Shown here piece after piece: positions 1 to 5,213 of a DNA stretch of 6,233 nucleotides. The translations under genes and the position numbers were made by a program. Source of the stretch: Oscillospiraceae bacterium (GTDB taxonomy: Bacteria; Bacillota; Clostridia; Oscillospirales; Oscillospiraceae); contig JAIEFH010000154.1 of assembly GCA_029067025.1 (NCBI GenBank), positions 1 through 6,233 of the forward strand, read 5' to 3'. Below the pieces are notes generated by a model, which was given only the letters and a program-made list of their open reading frames with translations, did no database searches and was not told the origin of the DNA. The first letter of the stretch is position 1. Each line of letters begins with the position of its first letter.

Positions 1-1
1 G

Positions 2-865
2 GGCTATATCGACAACCACATCAAGCCCAGCATCGGAAAGATTCCGCTCAACAAATTATCCTCTCTGGATTTACAGAAACTCTACAAAAAGCTGCTGAGC
101 GGCGGCAGGGTGGAGCGGGTCGAGGCAAAAAATCAGCCAAAGGGCCTGAGCGCCAAAACGGTACGGAACATCAACCAGGTGATTTCCTCTGCCATGGACT
201 TCGCAATCGACCAAAAGCTCATCGCCACAAATCCCACAGATGGCTGTGCACTCCCGAAGCTGGAGCACAGAGAAATGAAGACCCTTTCGGTGGAACAGCT
301 GGCATCCTTCCTGCACGAAGCACAGGAGAGCGGCGTATTCGAGCTCTACTACATTGAACTGGCCACAGGCCTTCGCCGGGGTGAGTTGCTGGGTCTGAAG
401 TGGGAGGATATCGACCTGGAGCAGGGTATCATCCATGTCCGGCGACAGATTGCCCGGATCGACGGAGAGATCGTGGAGGCCCCGCTGAAAACGAAGAATT
501 CCTATCGGACGCTGTCTATTGGGGCTGATGCGGTAGAAATCCTCAGGGATCAGCAGAGAAAAACGAACAGCGAGTATGTATTCCCGTCCCCCACGGGTGG
601 CCCCATCTCCCCGGACAGCGTACTGAAAATGCTCCACCGGGTGCTGAAACGGGCGGGATTGCCGGAAATTCGTTTCCATGATATGAGACACACGTTCGCC
701 ACAGTAGCCCTGCAAAATGGCGTGGACATTAAAACTGTTTCTGGGATGCTGGGCCACTACAGCGCAGACTTCACGCTCGACACCTATGCCCACGTAACCA
801 CAGCGGCACAGCGTCAGGCGGCAAATACCATGAGCAGTATCCTATCCGATGCTGCCGGGAACTAA
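2..865 (+). CDS. int: Tyrosine recombinase / integrase, 3' part (5' end outside window)
   Basis: The gene encodes a phage-type integrase that cuts and rejoins DNA through a covalent phosphotyrosine link, moving an integrative element into and out of the chromosome. The frame is open from the first complete codon at base 2 to TAA at 863-865, giving 287 codons. Tn916-type integrases are about 400 residues, so roughly 100 N-terminal residues, including the arm-binding domain, should lie upstream. Counting from base 2, codons 1-90 are the helical core-binding domain. The catalytic domain then shows every key residue: Arg125 in TGLRRGEL, Lys163 or Lys165 in the LKTKNS hairpin, His226 and Arg229 in FHDMRHTFA, His252 in LGHYS, and the nucleophile Tyr262 in DTYAHV. 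The end TTAAQRQAA is typical of integrases of Firmicutes conjugative elements. Nothing suggests inactivation. The GTG at 110 is internal to the core-binding domain and is not the start. The family is certain; the exact element is not. Confidence 0.95.
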   Translation, partial: GYIDNHIKPSIGKIPLNKLSSLDLQKLYKKLLSGGRVERVEAKNQPKGLSAKTVRNINQVISSAMDFAIDQKLIATNPTDGCALPKLEHREMKTLSVEQLASFLHEAQESGVFELYYIELATGLRRGELLGLKWEDIDLEQGIIHVRRQIARIDGEIVEAPLKTKNSYRTLSIGADAVEILRDQQRKTNSEYVFPSPTGGPISPDSVLKMLHRVLKRAGLPEIRFHDMRHTFATVALQNGVDIKTVSGMLGHYSADFTLDTYAHVTTAAQRQAANTMSSILSDAAGN

Positions 866-983
866 CCGGACATTTCCCCGTATGGCTACTATTGATAAGG
901 AACCCCGCCAAAAGTATTGAACACACACTTTATCAGCAGTCTCCCAGGAAATAGGGAACTTTCGACAACTCAATATCAACTAT

Positions 984-1017
984 AAAGGCGCGGTCCGCGA
1001 GGACAGCGCCTTTTCTT
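984..1017 (+). terminator. Rho-independent terminator downstream of the integrase gene
   Basis: AAAGGCGC (984-991) pairs with GCGCCTTT (1006-1013). Inside it GTCC (993-996) pairs with GGAC (1001-1004) around a GCGA loop of the GNRA type, and a G-A mismatch separates the two helices. The stem runs into TTTTCTT. It ends integrase transcription and insulates the next gene, whose ribosome binding site starts 12 bases further on. The stretch 866-983 shows no gene; it could hold the element's attachment site, but no second copy is available to test this. Confidence 0.85.
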
Positions 1018-1042
1018 AATGTCAGTTTAGGAGGGACAAACT

Positions 1043-1831
1043 ATGCTAACATTTGATTATTATTATGGCGGTGAAAGCGACCAGTTTTCTTTCTGCCGTA
1101 TACCCCGCCAGCTTATCACCGGGAAAGCGTTCAAAGGACTGTCAGCCAACGCTAAGTTACTATATGCCCTTATGCTGGAGCGCATGGGCCTGTCGACCCG
1201 GAACGGCTGGTATGACGAACAAGGGCACGTTTTTATCTATTACACAATCAATGAAATCCGGGCGGTCCTTAACTGCGGAAACGACAAGGCCATCAAGCTC
1301 CTGGCCGAATTAGACACGATAAAAGGTATTGGTCTGATTGAACGTGTGAAGCAGGGACAAGGCAGACCCACAAAGATATTTGTCAAAAACTTTTCCAGGC
1401 AGACTTCATTGCAGGATGATAGCCAAACTCCCACAGCAAATGATAAGCCGACCAGCAATTGTACCCAAGACTGCGGAAAAGCAGAAGTCTTGACTTCGGA
1501 AAATCAGCAGCCAAGACTTCCGAAAAACCGCAGTCAAGACATCGGGAAACCCGAATGTAATTATATTGATATGAACTATACCTACTTCAGCTATATCAAT
1601 CCATCTATCAGCAACAGGGTGCGGCATGGGCAGGCCGCACTAAGCCCCAAGCCAAAGTTGCTACAATCCGAAAAACTGTTTACGAACAGAGCCACCCAGG
1701 GCAAGAAAAGTTTGACGCTAAAAACAGAGCTGGACCCCCGAATGGCAGACAGCGGCGCCTTTGGCGTCGCTGTCACAGCAAGCACGGCATTTGGTAGCAC
1801 AAATGCCAACTTGTTAGGGGACGGCCCCTAA
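1043..1831 (+). pseudogene. Replication initiator RepA-like protein, N-terminal domain with abnormal C-terminus
   Basis: ATG follows AGGAGGG (1029-1035) with 7 bases of spacing, so the start is firm. Residues 1-117 match the RepA N-terminal domain common in Firmicutes plasmids and conjugative elements: FDYYYGG, IPRQLIT, LSANAKLLYALMLERM, NGWYDEQGHVFIYYT, a helix-turn-helix-like NCGNDKAIKLLAEL and GRPTKIFVKNF. In those proteins it is linked to initiation of element replication. Residues 118-175 are a low-complexity polar linker, and NYTYFSYINPSIS (178-190) is the motif usually found just before the C-terminal domain (DUF6017-like). Beyond residue 190 (about base 1612) the family sequence stops. 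The remaining 72 residues are translated from hairpin-rich DNA that looks non-coding (1619-1831), so the C-terminal domain is absent. The best reading is a deletion that joined the 5' half of the gene to a former transfer-origin region. The N-terminal domain could still be made and bind DNA. Length is 262 residues. Confidence 0.7.
1748..1831 (+). other. Cluster of three hairpins, possible transfer-origin (oriT) remnant
   Basis: Three inverted repeats follow one another. GACAGCGGCGCC (1748-1759) pairs with GGCGTCGCTGTC (1763-1774) over a TTT loop with one G-T pair. GGCATTTG (1786-1793) pairs perfectly with CAAATGCC (1800-1807) around GTAGCA. TTAGGGG (1814-1820) pairs with CCCCTAA (1825-1831). 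A further one lies upstream: GTGCGGC (1619-1625) with GCCGCAC (1634-1640). Closely spaced hairpins of this kind are typical of relaxase-recognised transfer origins of Tn1549-like elements, and this sequence resembles such regions as I recall them. No mobC or relaxase gene follows, so if this is an oriT it would depend on a relaxase supplied in trans, or it is a relic. A single-strand replication origin is the main alternative. Confidence 0.45.
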
Positions 1832-1848
1832 AACCCTTCATAACGGGA

Positions 1849-1883
1849 AATATACCTCAAAATGAGGTATATTGAGGTATATT
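1849..1883. repeat. Seam repeat D: palindrome plus extra half-site of the TGAGGTATATT motif
   Basis: AATATACCTCA (1849-1859) and TGAGGTATATT (1863-1873) form a perfect 11-bp inverted repeat around AAA. TGAGGTATATT is then repeated directly at 1873-1883, sharing one base with the previous copy. The same half-site ends the repeats at 2267-2297 and 4971-5001 and, with one change, begins the inverted copy at 5320-5350. It lies between the oriT-like hairpins and the gene-poor stretch. Function is unknown; a recombinase or repressor site is possible. Confidence 0.6.
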
Positions 1884-2035
1884 TCTCTGCCAATTTTATG
1901 CCATGGCTAAACACCCATAAAGGCACAGAAAGAGCAGAAATAAGTCAGACTGTGGAGCTGGCACCGTGATATGGCAACTGGCAAAAGCTGCGCTGCAGGC
2001 TCCCGGAACTGCCGCGAAAAGGGGCTTTAGATGCG

Positions 2036-2194
2036 GGTGTTCCCCCTTTGCGGTGAGAGTGTAATCCGCCGTCCGTTCCCTGTCAAGGCCGCGCGATTGC
2101 TTGCGCAATCGCGCGCGAGCCGGCCAGTCTGCGGACTGGCCGGGCCTTGACCGGGACCGCCCGCCGGATTCGGCTGTGGGTAAGGGGGAACACC
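2036..2194. repeat. Large branched inverted-repeat element (two hairpins on a common stem)
   Basis: Perfect outer arms GGTGTTCCCCCTT (2036-2048) and AAGGGGGAACACC (2182-2194) enclose AATCCG/CGGATT (2063-2068, 2165-2170), then GTCAAGGCC/GGCCTTGAC (2082-2090, 2143-2151), which extends outward through TCCC/GGGA after one mismatch. On that stem sit two perfect hairpins with 10-bp arms: GCGCGATTGC/GCAATCGCGC (2091-2100, 2105-2114, loop TTGC) and CCGGCCAGTC/GACTGGCCGG (2120-2129, 2134-2143, loop TGCG; its last base is shared with the stem). The nesting is too regular to be chance. It could be a replication origin, a structured RNA, or a non-autonomous palindromic mobile element. No target duplication was recognised at its edges. 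Confidence 0.7.
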
Positions 2195-2201
2195 ACAAAA
2201 T

Positions 2202-2224
2202 CCGCCAAAGGCGGCGGCTCTTTT
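2202..2224 (+). terminator. Weak terminator-like hairpin
   Basis: CCGCC (2202-2206) pairs with GGCGG (2210-2214) over AAA, followed after CGGCTC by four T. The stem is short and the T run is displaced. It begins only 8 bases after the branched element, so it would suit the 3' end of an RNA made from that element. It may equally be chance. Confidence 0.3.
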
Positions 2225-2266
2225 CATTGTGGGCATTGAGCAGTGTTGGCTGCCCAGCGTGAAGCC

Positions 2267-2297
2267 TGTCGAAACTCACCTCGATTTGAGGTGTATT
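2267..2297 (+). repeat. Seam repeat A (31 bp)
   Basis: This copy starts TGTCGAAACT, has a variable centre and ends TGAGGTGTATT. It matches the copy at 4971-5001, in the same orientation, at 26 of 31 positions. It contains the dyad CACCTC-GATTT-GAGGTG (2277-2293). It lies 38 bases beyond the stop codon of the TetR gene and marks the left edge of the cargo block. Confidence 0.7.
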
Positions 2298-2335
2298 TAT
2301 CAAATGATTAATTTCTTTGGTTGATTGCTGCACTT

Positions 2336-2809
2336 TCACTTTGAAAGCATGGCCTCCATATCCTCAGGCAAAGTGCTCATGCCCCGGCGCATCCATTCGT
2401 CTACCACACCATACAGTCCTCCCGCAAACCAACTCAAAGGGTATACCTCCTGGTCTGATTTGTGGTCCAGTTCCATGGTTTCCCGGATTGCCTCTAATAA
2501 ATAGTGGCTCATACCGCAGCGGTGGAGCAGCAAATAGAAATATCTATGCCCATAAAAATGCCGCAGCAGACTCGGCCCTAATTCCTCCAGCTTTCCAATT
2601 GCTTCAAACTCACGGCCCCATTCCTTCAAAAGTCTCGCCATGTGATGACGCACCACCGCCTCCTTACTGTCAAAATGGCGGTAAAAGGAGGCTCGGCCCA
2701 CCCCTGCTTTGCGGACAATATCGCTGATCGTGATCTCCTCAAACGGCGTTTCTTTCATCAACTCCAACAGTCCATCCGTGATCTTCTCAACCGCATAACC
2801 AGCTTCCAT
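2336..2809 (-). CDS. TetR/AcrR-family transcriptional repressor
   Basis: This is a predicted one-component repressor: a DNA-binding N-terminal domain fused to a ligand-sensing C-terminal domain, acting as a cytoplasmic dimer. From the chosen ATG (2807-2809) the protein has 157 residues. The TetR helix-turn-helix occupies residues 26-46 and shows the hallmarks ITISDIVRKAGVGRASFYRHF (split as ITISDIVRKAG and VGRASFYRHF). The C-terminal half (about 60-157) is helical and ends with the FAGGLYGVVDEWMRRGM pattern common in TetR regulators of Firmicutes. An upstream in-frame ATG at 2878 would start inside the promoter and operator and is rejected. ATG 2809 is preceded by AAAGAGG at about 12 bases; ATG 2821 (adding MFCI) is possible but too close to that site. 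The gene is divergent from the peptide-hydrolase operon, which it very likely represses together with itself through the 2871-2886 dyad. The ligand cannot be predicted. Confidence 0.9.
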   Translation of the reverse strand: MEAGYAVEKITDGLLELMKETPFEEITISDIVRKAGVGRASFYRHFDSKEAVVRHHMARLLKEWGREFEAIGKLEELGPSLLRHFYGHRYFYLLLHRCGMSHYLLEAIRETMELDHKSDQEVYPLSWFAGGLYGVVDEWMRRGMSTLPEDMEAMLSK

Positions 2810-2850
2810 GATACAAAACATCCTCTTTTGTCCCATTTTTGCCACAGGTA

Positions 2851-2879
2851 TTGACATTATCCGCCTGCATCGATACACT
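2851..2879 (+). promoter_or_regulatory. Probable promoter of the peptide-hydrolase operon
   Basis: TTGACA (2851-2856), 17 bases, then TACACT (2874-2879). The -35 is a perfect consensus and the spacing is ideal. The -10 lies inside the repressor dyad. A TATAAT at 2894-2899 is an alternative -10 but has no good -35 at 16-18 bases. Confidence 0.6.
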
Positions 2880-2886
2880 TGTATCG
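2871..2886. promoter_or_regulatory. Probable operator for the TetR-family repressor
   Basis: CGATACA (2871-2877) and TGTATCG (2880-2886) form a perfect 7-bp inverted repeat around CT. It overlaps the -10 of the rightward promoter and the expected start of the leftward transcript. This is the layout expected for an autoregulated TetR repressor with a divergent target operon. Assignment is by position and symmetry. Confidence 0.7.
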
Positions 2887-2889
2887 TAT

Positions 2890-2918
2890 ATGATATAATG
2901 ATTCCATGCAGTTGTCAA
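2890..2918 (-). promoter_or_regulatory. Probable promoter of the TetR-family gene
   Basis: Read on the minus strand: TTGACA (2918-2913), 17 bases, TATCAT (2895-2890). Transcription would begin near 2883, inside the dyad at 2871-2886, allowing autorepression. The leader to ATG 2809 is about 75 bases. The -35 overlaps the ribosome binding site region of the divergent peptide gene. Confidence 0.65.
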
Positions 2919-2931
2919 GGAGGCTGTATCT

Positions 2932-3036
2932 ATGAAGAAAAGCACCGTCATCAGGCTGGCTATTTTGTCCGCATTTATTTTAGCTGGGATTTTGTTGGGG
3001 AACTGGCTTGGGCCGGCCTTTCTCAATTCCTTTTAA
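2932..3036 (+). CDS. 34-residue single-membrane-segment peptide
   Basis: I do not recognise a family. ATG at 2932 follows AAGGAGG (2917-2923) with 8 bases of spacing, about the best ribosome binding site in the window, and the frame ends with TAA at 3034-3036. The product begins MKKSTVIR, giving a positively charged N-terminus. A hydrophobic stretch follows (about residues 9-24, LAILSAFILAGILLGN), then a short tail, WLGPAFLNSF. It is too short for a secreted protein and looks like a one-pass membrane peptide. It is the first gene of the TetR-controlled operon. Its stop codon overlaps the ribosome binding site of the hydrolase gene 12 bases downstream, so the two are probably translationally coupled. 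It might be a membrane partner of the hydrolase or simply a leader that promotes its translation. That it is a real gene is well supported by its start signals; function is unknown. Confidence 0.7.
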   Translation: MKKSTVIRLAILSAFILAGILLGNWLGPAFLNSF

Positions 3037-3048
3037 GGAGAGAACGTC

Positions 3049-4002
3049 ATGAAGCTATTAAAAAACCTGCTTTTTGCTCTGCTCTGCCTTATGGCGTTTG
3101 GCGTGGCCGCATTGATTTCCTTCTTTGTCTCTGTTAATCATCTGGTGCAGACCAATCTGGGCCCGATACAAGTGACTTGGGACGGCTCTGTGGGCTACAT
3201 ACTGTCCGACCTGTCCTATGGCAGCGGGGAGAAAAACACCTACGACCTCTATATCCCCGCCGAGATGCCGCAGGGTCAGCCCTGCTCCCTGGTTTTGCTC
3301 ATCCACGGCGGAGGCTTCACGGGGGGAGACAAAGCCGACGACAGCGCCTGGTGTAAGTATTTTGCTTCAAAAGGGCTGCTGTGCGCCTCCATCAACTACA
3401 CCCTTGCGTCCGAGGAAAACAACGCTGCTCTGCCGCTGATGTTTCAGGAAACCGCCCAGGCGGTAGAGGCGATCTATGAAAAAGCTGAGGCAATGGGCTT
3501 TCCCATTACAGAAATGGCGGCAACAGGATCTTCCGCTGGTGGTACGCTGGCGTTGATGTATGCCTATCATCAGCCGGAGGACGCCCCCATCCCAATAAAG
3601 TTTGTCTTTGAGCAAACCGGCCCGGCCTCCTTTGAGCCGGAGCTTTGGGGCAACACCACGGATGAGGGCAAGGCCGCCTTTATCACGGTGATGTCAGGTC
3701 AGTCTGTCACGGCGGAAATGGTGGCAAGCGGAGAGGCACAGAGGTATATAGACGCCATCTCTCCCGCCGCCCAAGTGGGTCCCGGTACGGTTCCCACCCT
3801 GATGGCTTACGGTCCCAAGGATAAAATTGTTCCGCCCCAGTTGAAGTTCCTGCTGTTGGAAAAGCTGAAGGAGTACAATATCCCCCATGATTACATTGAG
3901 TTCTCCAATTCCGGCCATGGGCTGATGAACGACCCGGACAAGATGGTGGAATACGTGGCTTTGCTGGATACGTACATTGAGACATATTTTGAAAATTATT
4001 GA
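3049..4002 (+). CDS. Membrane-anchored alpha/beta hydrolase (esterase/lipase-like)
   Basis: This is a 317-residue serine hydrolase, likely acting on an ester or related acyl bond; the substrate is unknown. Residues 1-30 form a positively charged start (MKLLKN) followed by a long hydrophobic segment that reads as an uncleaved anchor, placing the catalytic domain outside the membrane. The alpha/beta-hydrolase core begins near residue 55 with YDLYIP. The oxyanion-hole motif HGGGF is at 86-90. The nucleophile is Ser162 in GSSAGG, with acid Asp258 in YGPKDKIVP and His290 in NSGHGL, so the triad is complete. HGGG with a GxSxG nucleophile places it in the hormone-sensitive-lipase/BD-FAE-like group. 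ATG at 3049 follows AAGGAG (3035-3040) by 8 bases. It is the second gene of the operon repressed by the divergent TetR regulator. Detoxification or release of an acylated compound sensed by TetR is plausible but is inference only. Confidence 0.92.
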   Translation: MKLLKNLLFALLCLMAFGVAALISFFVSVNHLVQTNLGPIQVTWDGSVGYILSDLSYGSGEKNTYDLYIPAEMPQGQPCSLVLLIHGGGFTGGDKADDSAWCKYFASKGLLCASINYTLASEENNAALPLMFQETAQAVEAIYEKAEAMGFPITEMAATGSSAGGTLALMYAYHQPEDAPIPIKFVFEQTGPASFEPELWGNTTDEGKAAFITVMSGQSVTAEMVASGEAQRYIDAISPAAQVGPGTVPTLMAYGPKDKIVPPQLKFLLLEKLKEYNIPHDYIEFSNSGHGLMNDPDKMVEYVALLDTYIETYFENY

Positions 4003-4014
4003 CGGGAGAAGGAT

Positions 4015-4239
4015 ATGAAAGTTCCAGGCCATTCTGCTGGGGGCTGCCACGCCGCTATGGCCACTCTTGCCTTGGAACAAGAAGGTATAGACCTAGCCGC
4101 TCAAGTGCTGTGCTGCTCTTTCATCGGCGGGGTATTAGACAGCTTCAGCACACTCTCTCAGACGCAGCAGACCAACCTGCCACCGACCCTCTTTGTGCTG
4201 GCCGACAATGACCCCATCAGCGATGGGTCCCTGCAATAA
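4015..4239 (+). pseudogene. Internal fragment of a second alpha/beta hydrolase
   Basis: This 74-residue frame starts directly at the nucleophile elbow, MKVPGHSAGG (Ser7). It continues through a typical mid-domain, LALEQEGIDLAAQVLCCSF, and ends at PTLFVLADNDPISDGSLQ, the strand and loop carrying the acid residue (Asp66 or Asp64). The HGGG oxyanion region that precedes this in the family, and the C-terminal catalytic His, are both missing, so it cannot be an active hydrolase alone. It differs clearly from the equivalent part of the upstream hydrolase, so it is not a recent tandem copy. It begins 12 bases after that gene's TGA in the same frame, with GGGAG (4004-4008) 6 bases before ATG, and could still be translated. 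After TAA the +2 frame stays open to TAG at 4304-4306 (from AAT at 4238, residues NANTPEFQKIR...), which may reflect a frameshift, but I cannot assign it. Confidence 0.75.
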
Positions 4240-4302
4240 TGCAAACACTCCGGAGTTTCAAAAAATCCGTTCTGAAAAGGCAGGAAATATCGCAGTTGCC
4301 GA

Positions 4303-4320
4303 ATAGTTGCCATATAGTTG
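4303..4320 (+). repeat. Direct repeat ATAGTTG upstream of the XRE promoter
   Basis: ATAGTTG occurs at 4303-4309 and 4314-4320, 11 bases apart, about one helical turn. The second copy ends one base before the -35 of the XRE gene promoter. The position suits a regulator site, but the repeat is short and could be chance. Confidence 0.3.
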
Positions 4321-4321
4321 G

Positions 4322-4350
4322 TTGCGTATGATCCAGAAATATTGTACTAT
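4322..4350 (+). promoter_or_regulatory. Probable promoter of the XRE-family gene
   Basis: TTGCGT (4322-4327), 17 bases, TACTAT (4345-4350), with a start expected near 4357 and a leader under 20 bases that contains GGAGG (4360-4364). It suggests that the XRE gene is expressed independently of the TetR-controlled operon. Confidence 0.5.
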
Positions 4351-4373
4351 TTAGGACATGGAGGTGTACTGCA

Positions 4374-4970
4374 ATGTCACTAAGCAACAATCTGAGAGCG
4401 GCTCGCACCCGCATGGGAATATCCCAGGAATTGGTAGCTGATCGGCTGAATGTAAGCCGCCAAGCCGTCACAAAGTGGGAGGCTGGCAAGTCCAAACCGA
4501 GCGCACAAAATCTGCAGGCGTTAGCGGAGCTGTATGAGATGTCCGCCGAAGAATTGCTGTCTCAAGAACAGCCGAAAGGCCCGAATCTGATCCTTCGCAC
4601 AAACTCGACGCGGATTGCCATTGCCGCGCAGGCGGTGTTTGGGCACCTCTGCGCTCATGAAGCTTATCAGTTTCGTCATTATAATGATACGGACAGGGGC
4701 CTTTACCTGGGTATGTTTATTTTTGCTTTTGTGCTGCTGATGCTTGCCTCAATATGGATGGCATCAAATCACCGCTATGAACCAGATAAAGACCGGCGGC
4801 GGAAAAACACAAAGATAGAACTTGTCTACTGCTTGATCCAGGCTTTTATCTGCGTGTGTATCATCAATTATGGCATGGGGTGGCTGGGCCCTATCCTCGT
4901 AATCGTTGTTTACGCGATTTACATTCTATATATCAATCCCAAATTTATGAACCGAAAGCTCACAAAATAA
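4374..4970 (+). CDS. XRE-family helix-turn-helix regulator with a C-terminal membrane domain
   Basis: This 198-residue protein joins a Cro/CI-type DNA-binding domain to membrane segments. Residues 7-62 form the HTH_3 domain: LRAARTRMGISQELVADRLNVS, then the recognition helix RQAVTKWEAGKSKPS, and the closing helices LQALAELYEMSAEELL (each shown in part). After a polar linker and a moderately hydrophobic patch (about 80-93), three strong membrane segments follow at about 110-130, 148-168 and 170-187, separated by the charged loop EPDKDRRRKN (136-145). Such membrane-tethered XRE proteins are common in Clostridia. They are thought to respond to membrane or cell-envelope conditions, but their signals are mostly unknown. 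ATG follows GGAGG (4360-4364) with 9 bases of spacing. The TAA ends at 4970 and the repeat at 4971-5001 begins at the next base, so this gene closes the cargo block. The target operator is unknown. Confidence 0.88.
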   Translation: MSLSNNLRAARTRMGISQELVADRLNVSRQAVTKWEAGKSKPSAQNLQALAELYEMSAEELLSQEQPKGPNLILRTNSTRIAIAAQAVFGHLCAHEAYQFRHYNDTDRGLYLGMFIFAFVLLMLASIWMASNHRYEPDKDRRRKNTKIELVYCLIQAFICVCIINYGMGWLGPILVIVVYAIYILYINPKFMNRKLTK

Positions 4971-5001
4971 TGTCGAAACTTGCCCCAATTTGAGGTATAT
5001 T
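4971..5001 (+). repeat. Seam repeat B (31 bp)
   Basis: TGTCGAAACT, a variable centre, then TGAGGTATATT. It has 26 of 31 bases in common with the copy at 2267-2297 and the same orientation, with the 2.7-kb cargo block in between. Its internal dyad is degenerate (CCCC-AATTT-GAGG). It starts at the base after the XRE stop codon and ends before the decayed response-regulator segment. Confidence 0.7.
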
Positions 5002-5070
5002 CTGATTACAGGCACGGCTTTCAGAATATGGCGTATAAGCATAGTGTTTCCGGCGCTGTCTGTATTCTCA

Positions 5071-5157
5071 AGGCAGACAATTGAAATTGACCCCCAAAGC
5101 CCTTCCTATATCGAAACAGTTTACCGGATAGGCTGCCGCTTTGCTGTGAAAAAGTGA
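5071..5157 (+). pseudogene. C-terminal remnant of an OmpR/PhoB-type response regulator
   Basis: The +1 frame ending at TGA (5155-5157) reads RQTIEIDPQSPS then YIETVYRIGCRFAVKK. This is the end of the winged-helix output domain of OmpR-family response regulators, where a pattern like IE-D-P-x-x-P-x-YI-x-TV-x-x-x-GYRF is highly conserved; the usual Tyr is Cys here. Clear similarity begins about base 5080; upstream residues from 5002 (LITGTAFRIW...) are not recognisable, and there is no start codon with a ribosome binding site. About 200 N-terminal residues, including the phosphorylated receiver domain, are missing. It was probably part of a two-component system lost when the neighbouring DNA was rearranged. 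The original gene's terminator survives at 5175-5213. Confidence 0.65.
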
Positions 5158-5174
5158 ACATTTCTGATAATTAT

Positions 5175-5213
5175 AACTGCCGCAGTCCCAATGGAACTGC
5201 GGCAGTTTCTTTA
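5175..5213 (+). terminator. Strong rho-independent terminator
   Basis: AACTGCCGCAGT (5175-5186) pairs perfectly with ACTGCGGCAGTT (5196-5207) over a 9-base loop, followed by TTCTTTAT. It lies 17 bases after the stop of the response-regulator remnant and was presumably its terminator. It still shields the recombinase module from XRE-gene transcription. Confidence 0.9.

Larger units (their letters stand above)
1884..2266. other. Gene-free stretch with structured DNA
   Basis: No convincing gene was found in these 383 bases. Frames open on the minus strand here are compositionally odd, with Pro/Arg/Gly-rich runs caused by GC-rich palindromes, and lack good ribosome binding sites. The content is the branched dyad element (2036-2194), a short hairpin CCGCC-AAA-GGCGG (2202-2214) followed by CTCTTTT, and unremarkable flanks. 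Confidence 0.5.

Noticed and set aside
71..793. 240-codon open frame on the minus strand
   Set aside because: It is antisense to the integrase catalytic domain, whose motifs are complete on the plus strand. The antisense product shows no recognisable domain.
1619..1640. GTGCGGC start considered as a group II intron 5' end
   Set aside because: It resembles the GTGYG start, but none of the downstream intron domains, domain V or reverse transcriptase is present. The bases instead form a short hairpin.
1896..2339. Minus-strand open frames in the gene-free stretch (also 2027-2236)
   Set aside because: Their composition follows the GC-rich palindromes, there is no good ribosome binding site, and they run through the branched dyad element and seam repeat A.
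2317..2727. Plus-strand frame of 136 codons
   Set aside because: It lies antisense to the TetR gene; Pro/Cys-rich with no domain and no ribosome binding site.
2810..2878. N-terminal extension of the TetR gene to ATG 2878
   Set aside because: It would start within the promoter and operator, upstream of the expected transcript start region, and adds residues unlike the family.
3694..4080. Minus-strand frames opposite the hydrolase
   Set aside because: They are shadows of the plus-strand hydrolase, which has an intact catalytic triad and strong translation signals.
4247..4256. Perfect 10-bp palindrome ACTCCGGAGT
   Set aside because: Short, with no T run and no clear promoter context; could be chance.
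4240..4306. Frameshifted extension of the hydrolase fragment in the +2 frame
   Set aside because: The composition is protein-like, but there is no recognisable hydrolase motif such as the catalytic His region, so it is noted only in the fragment's entry.
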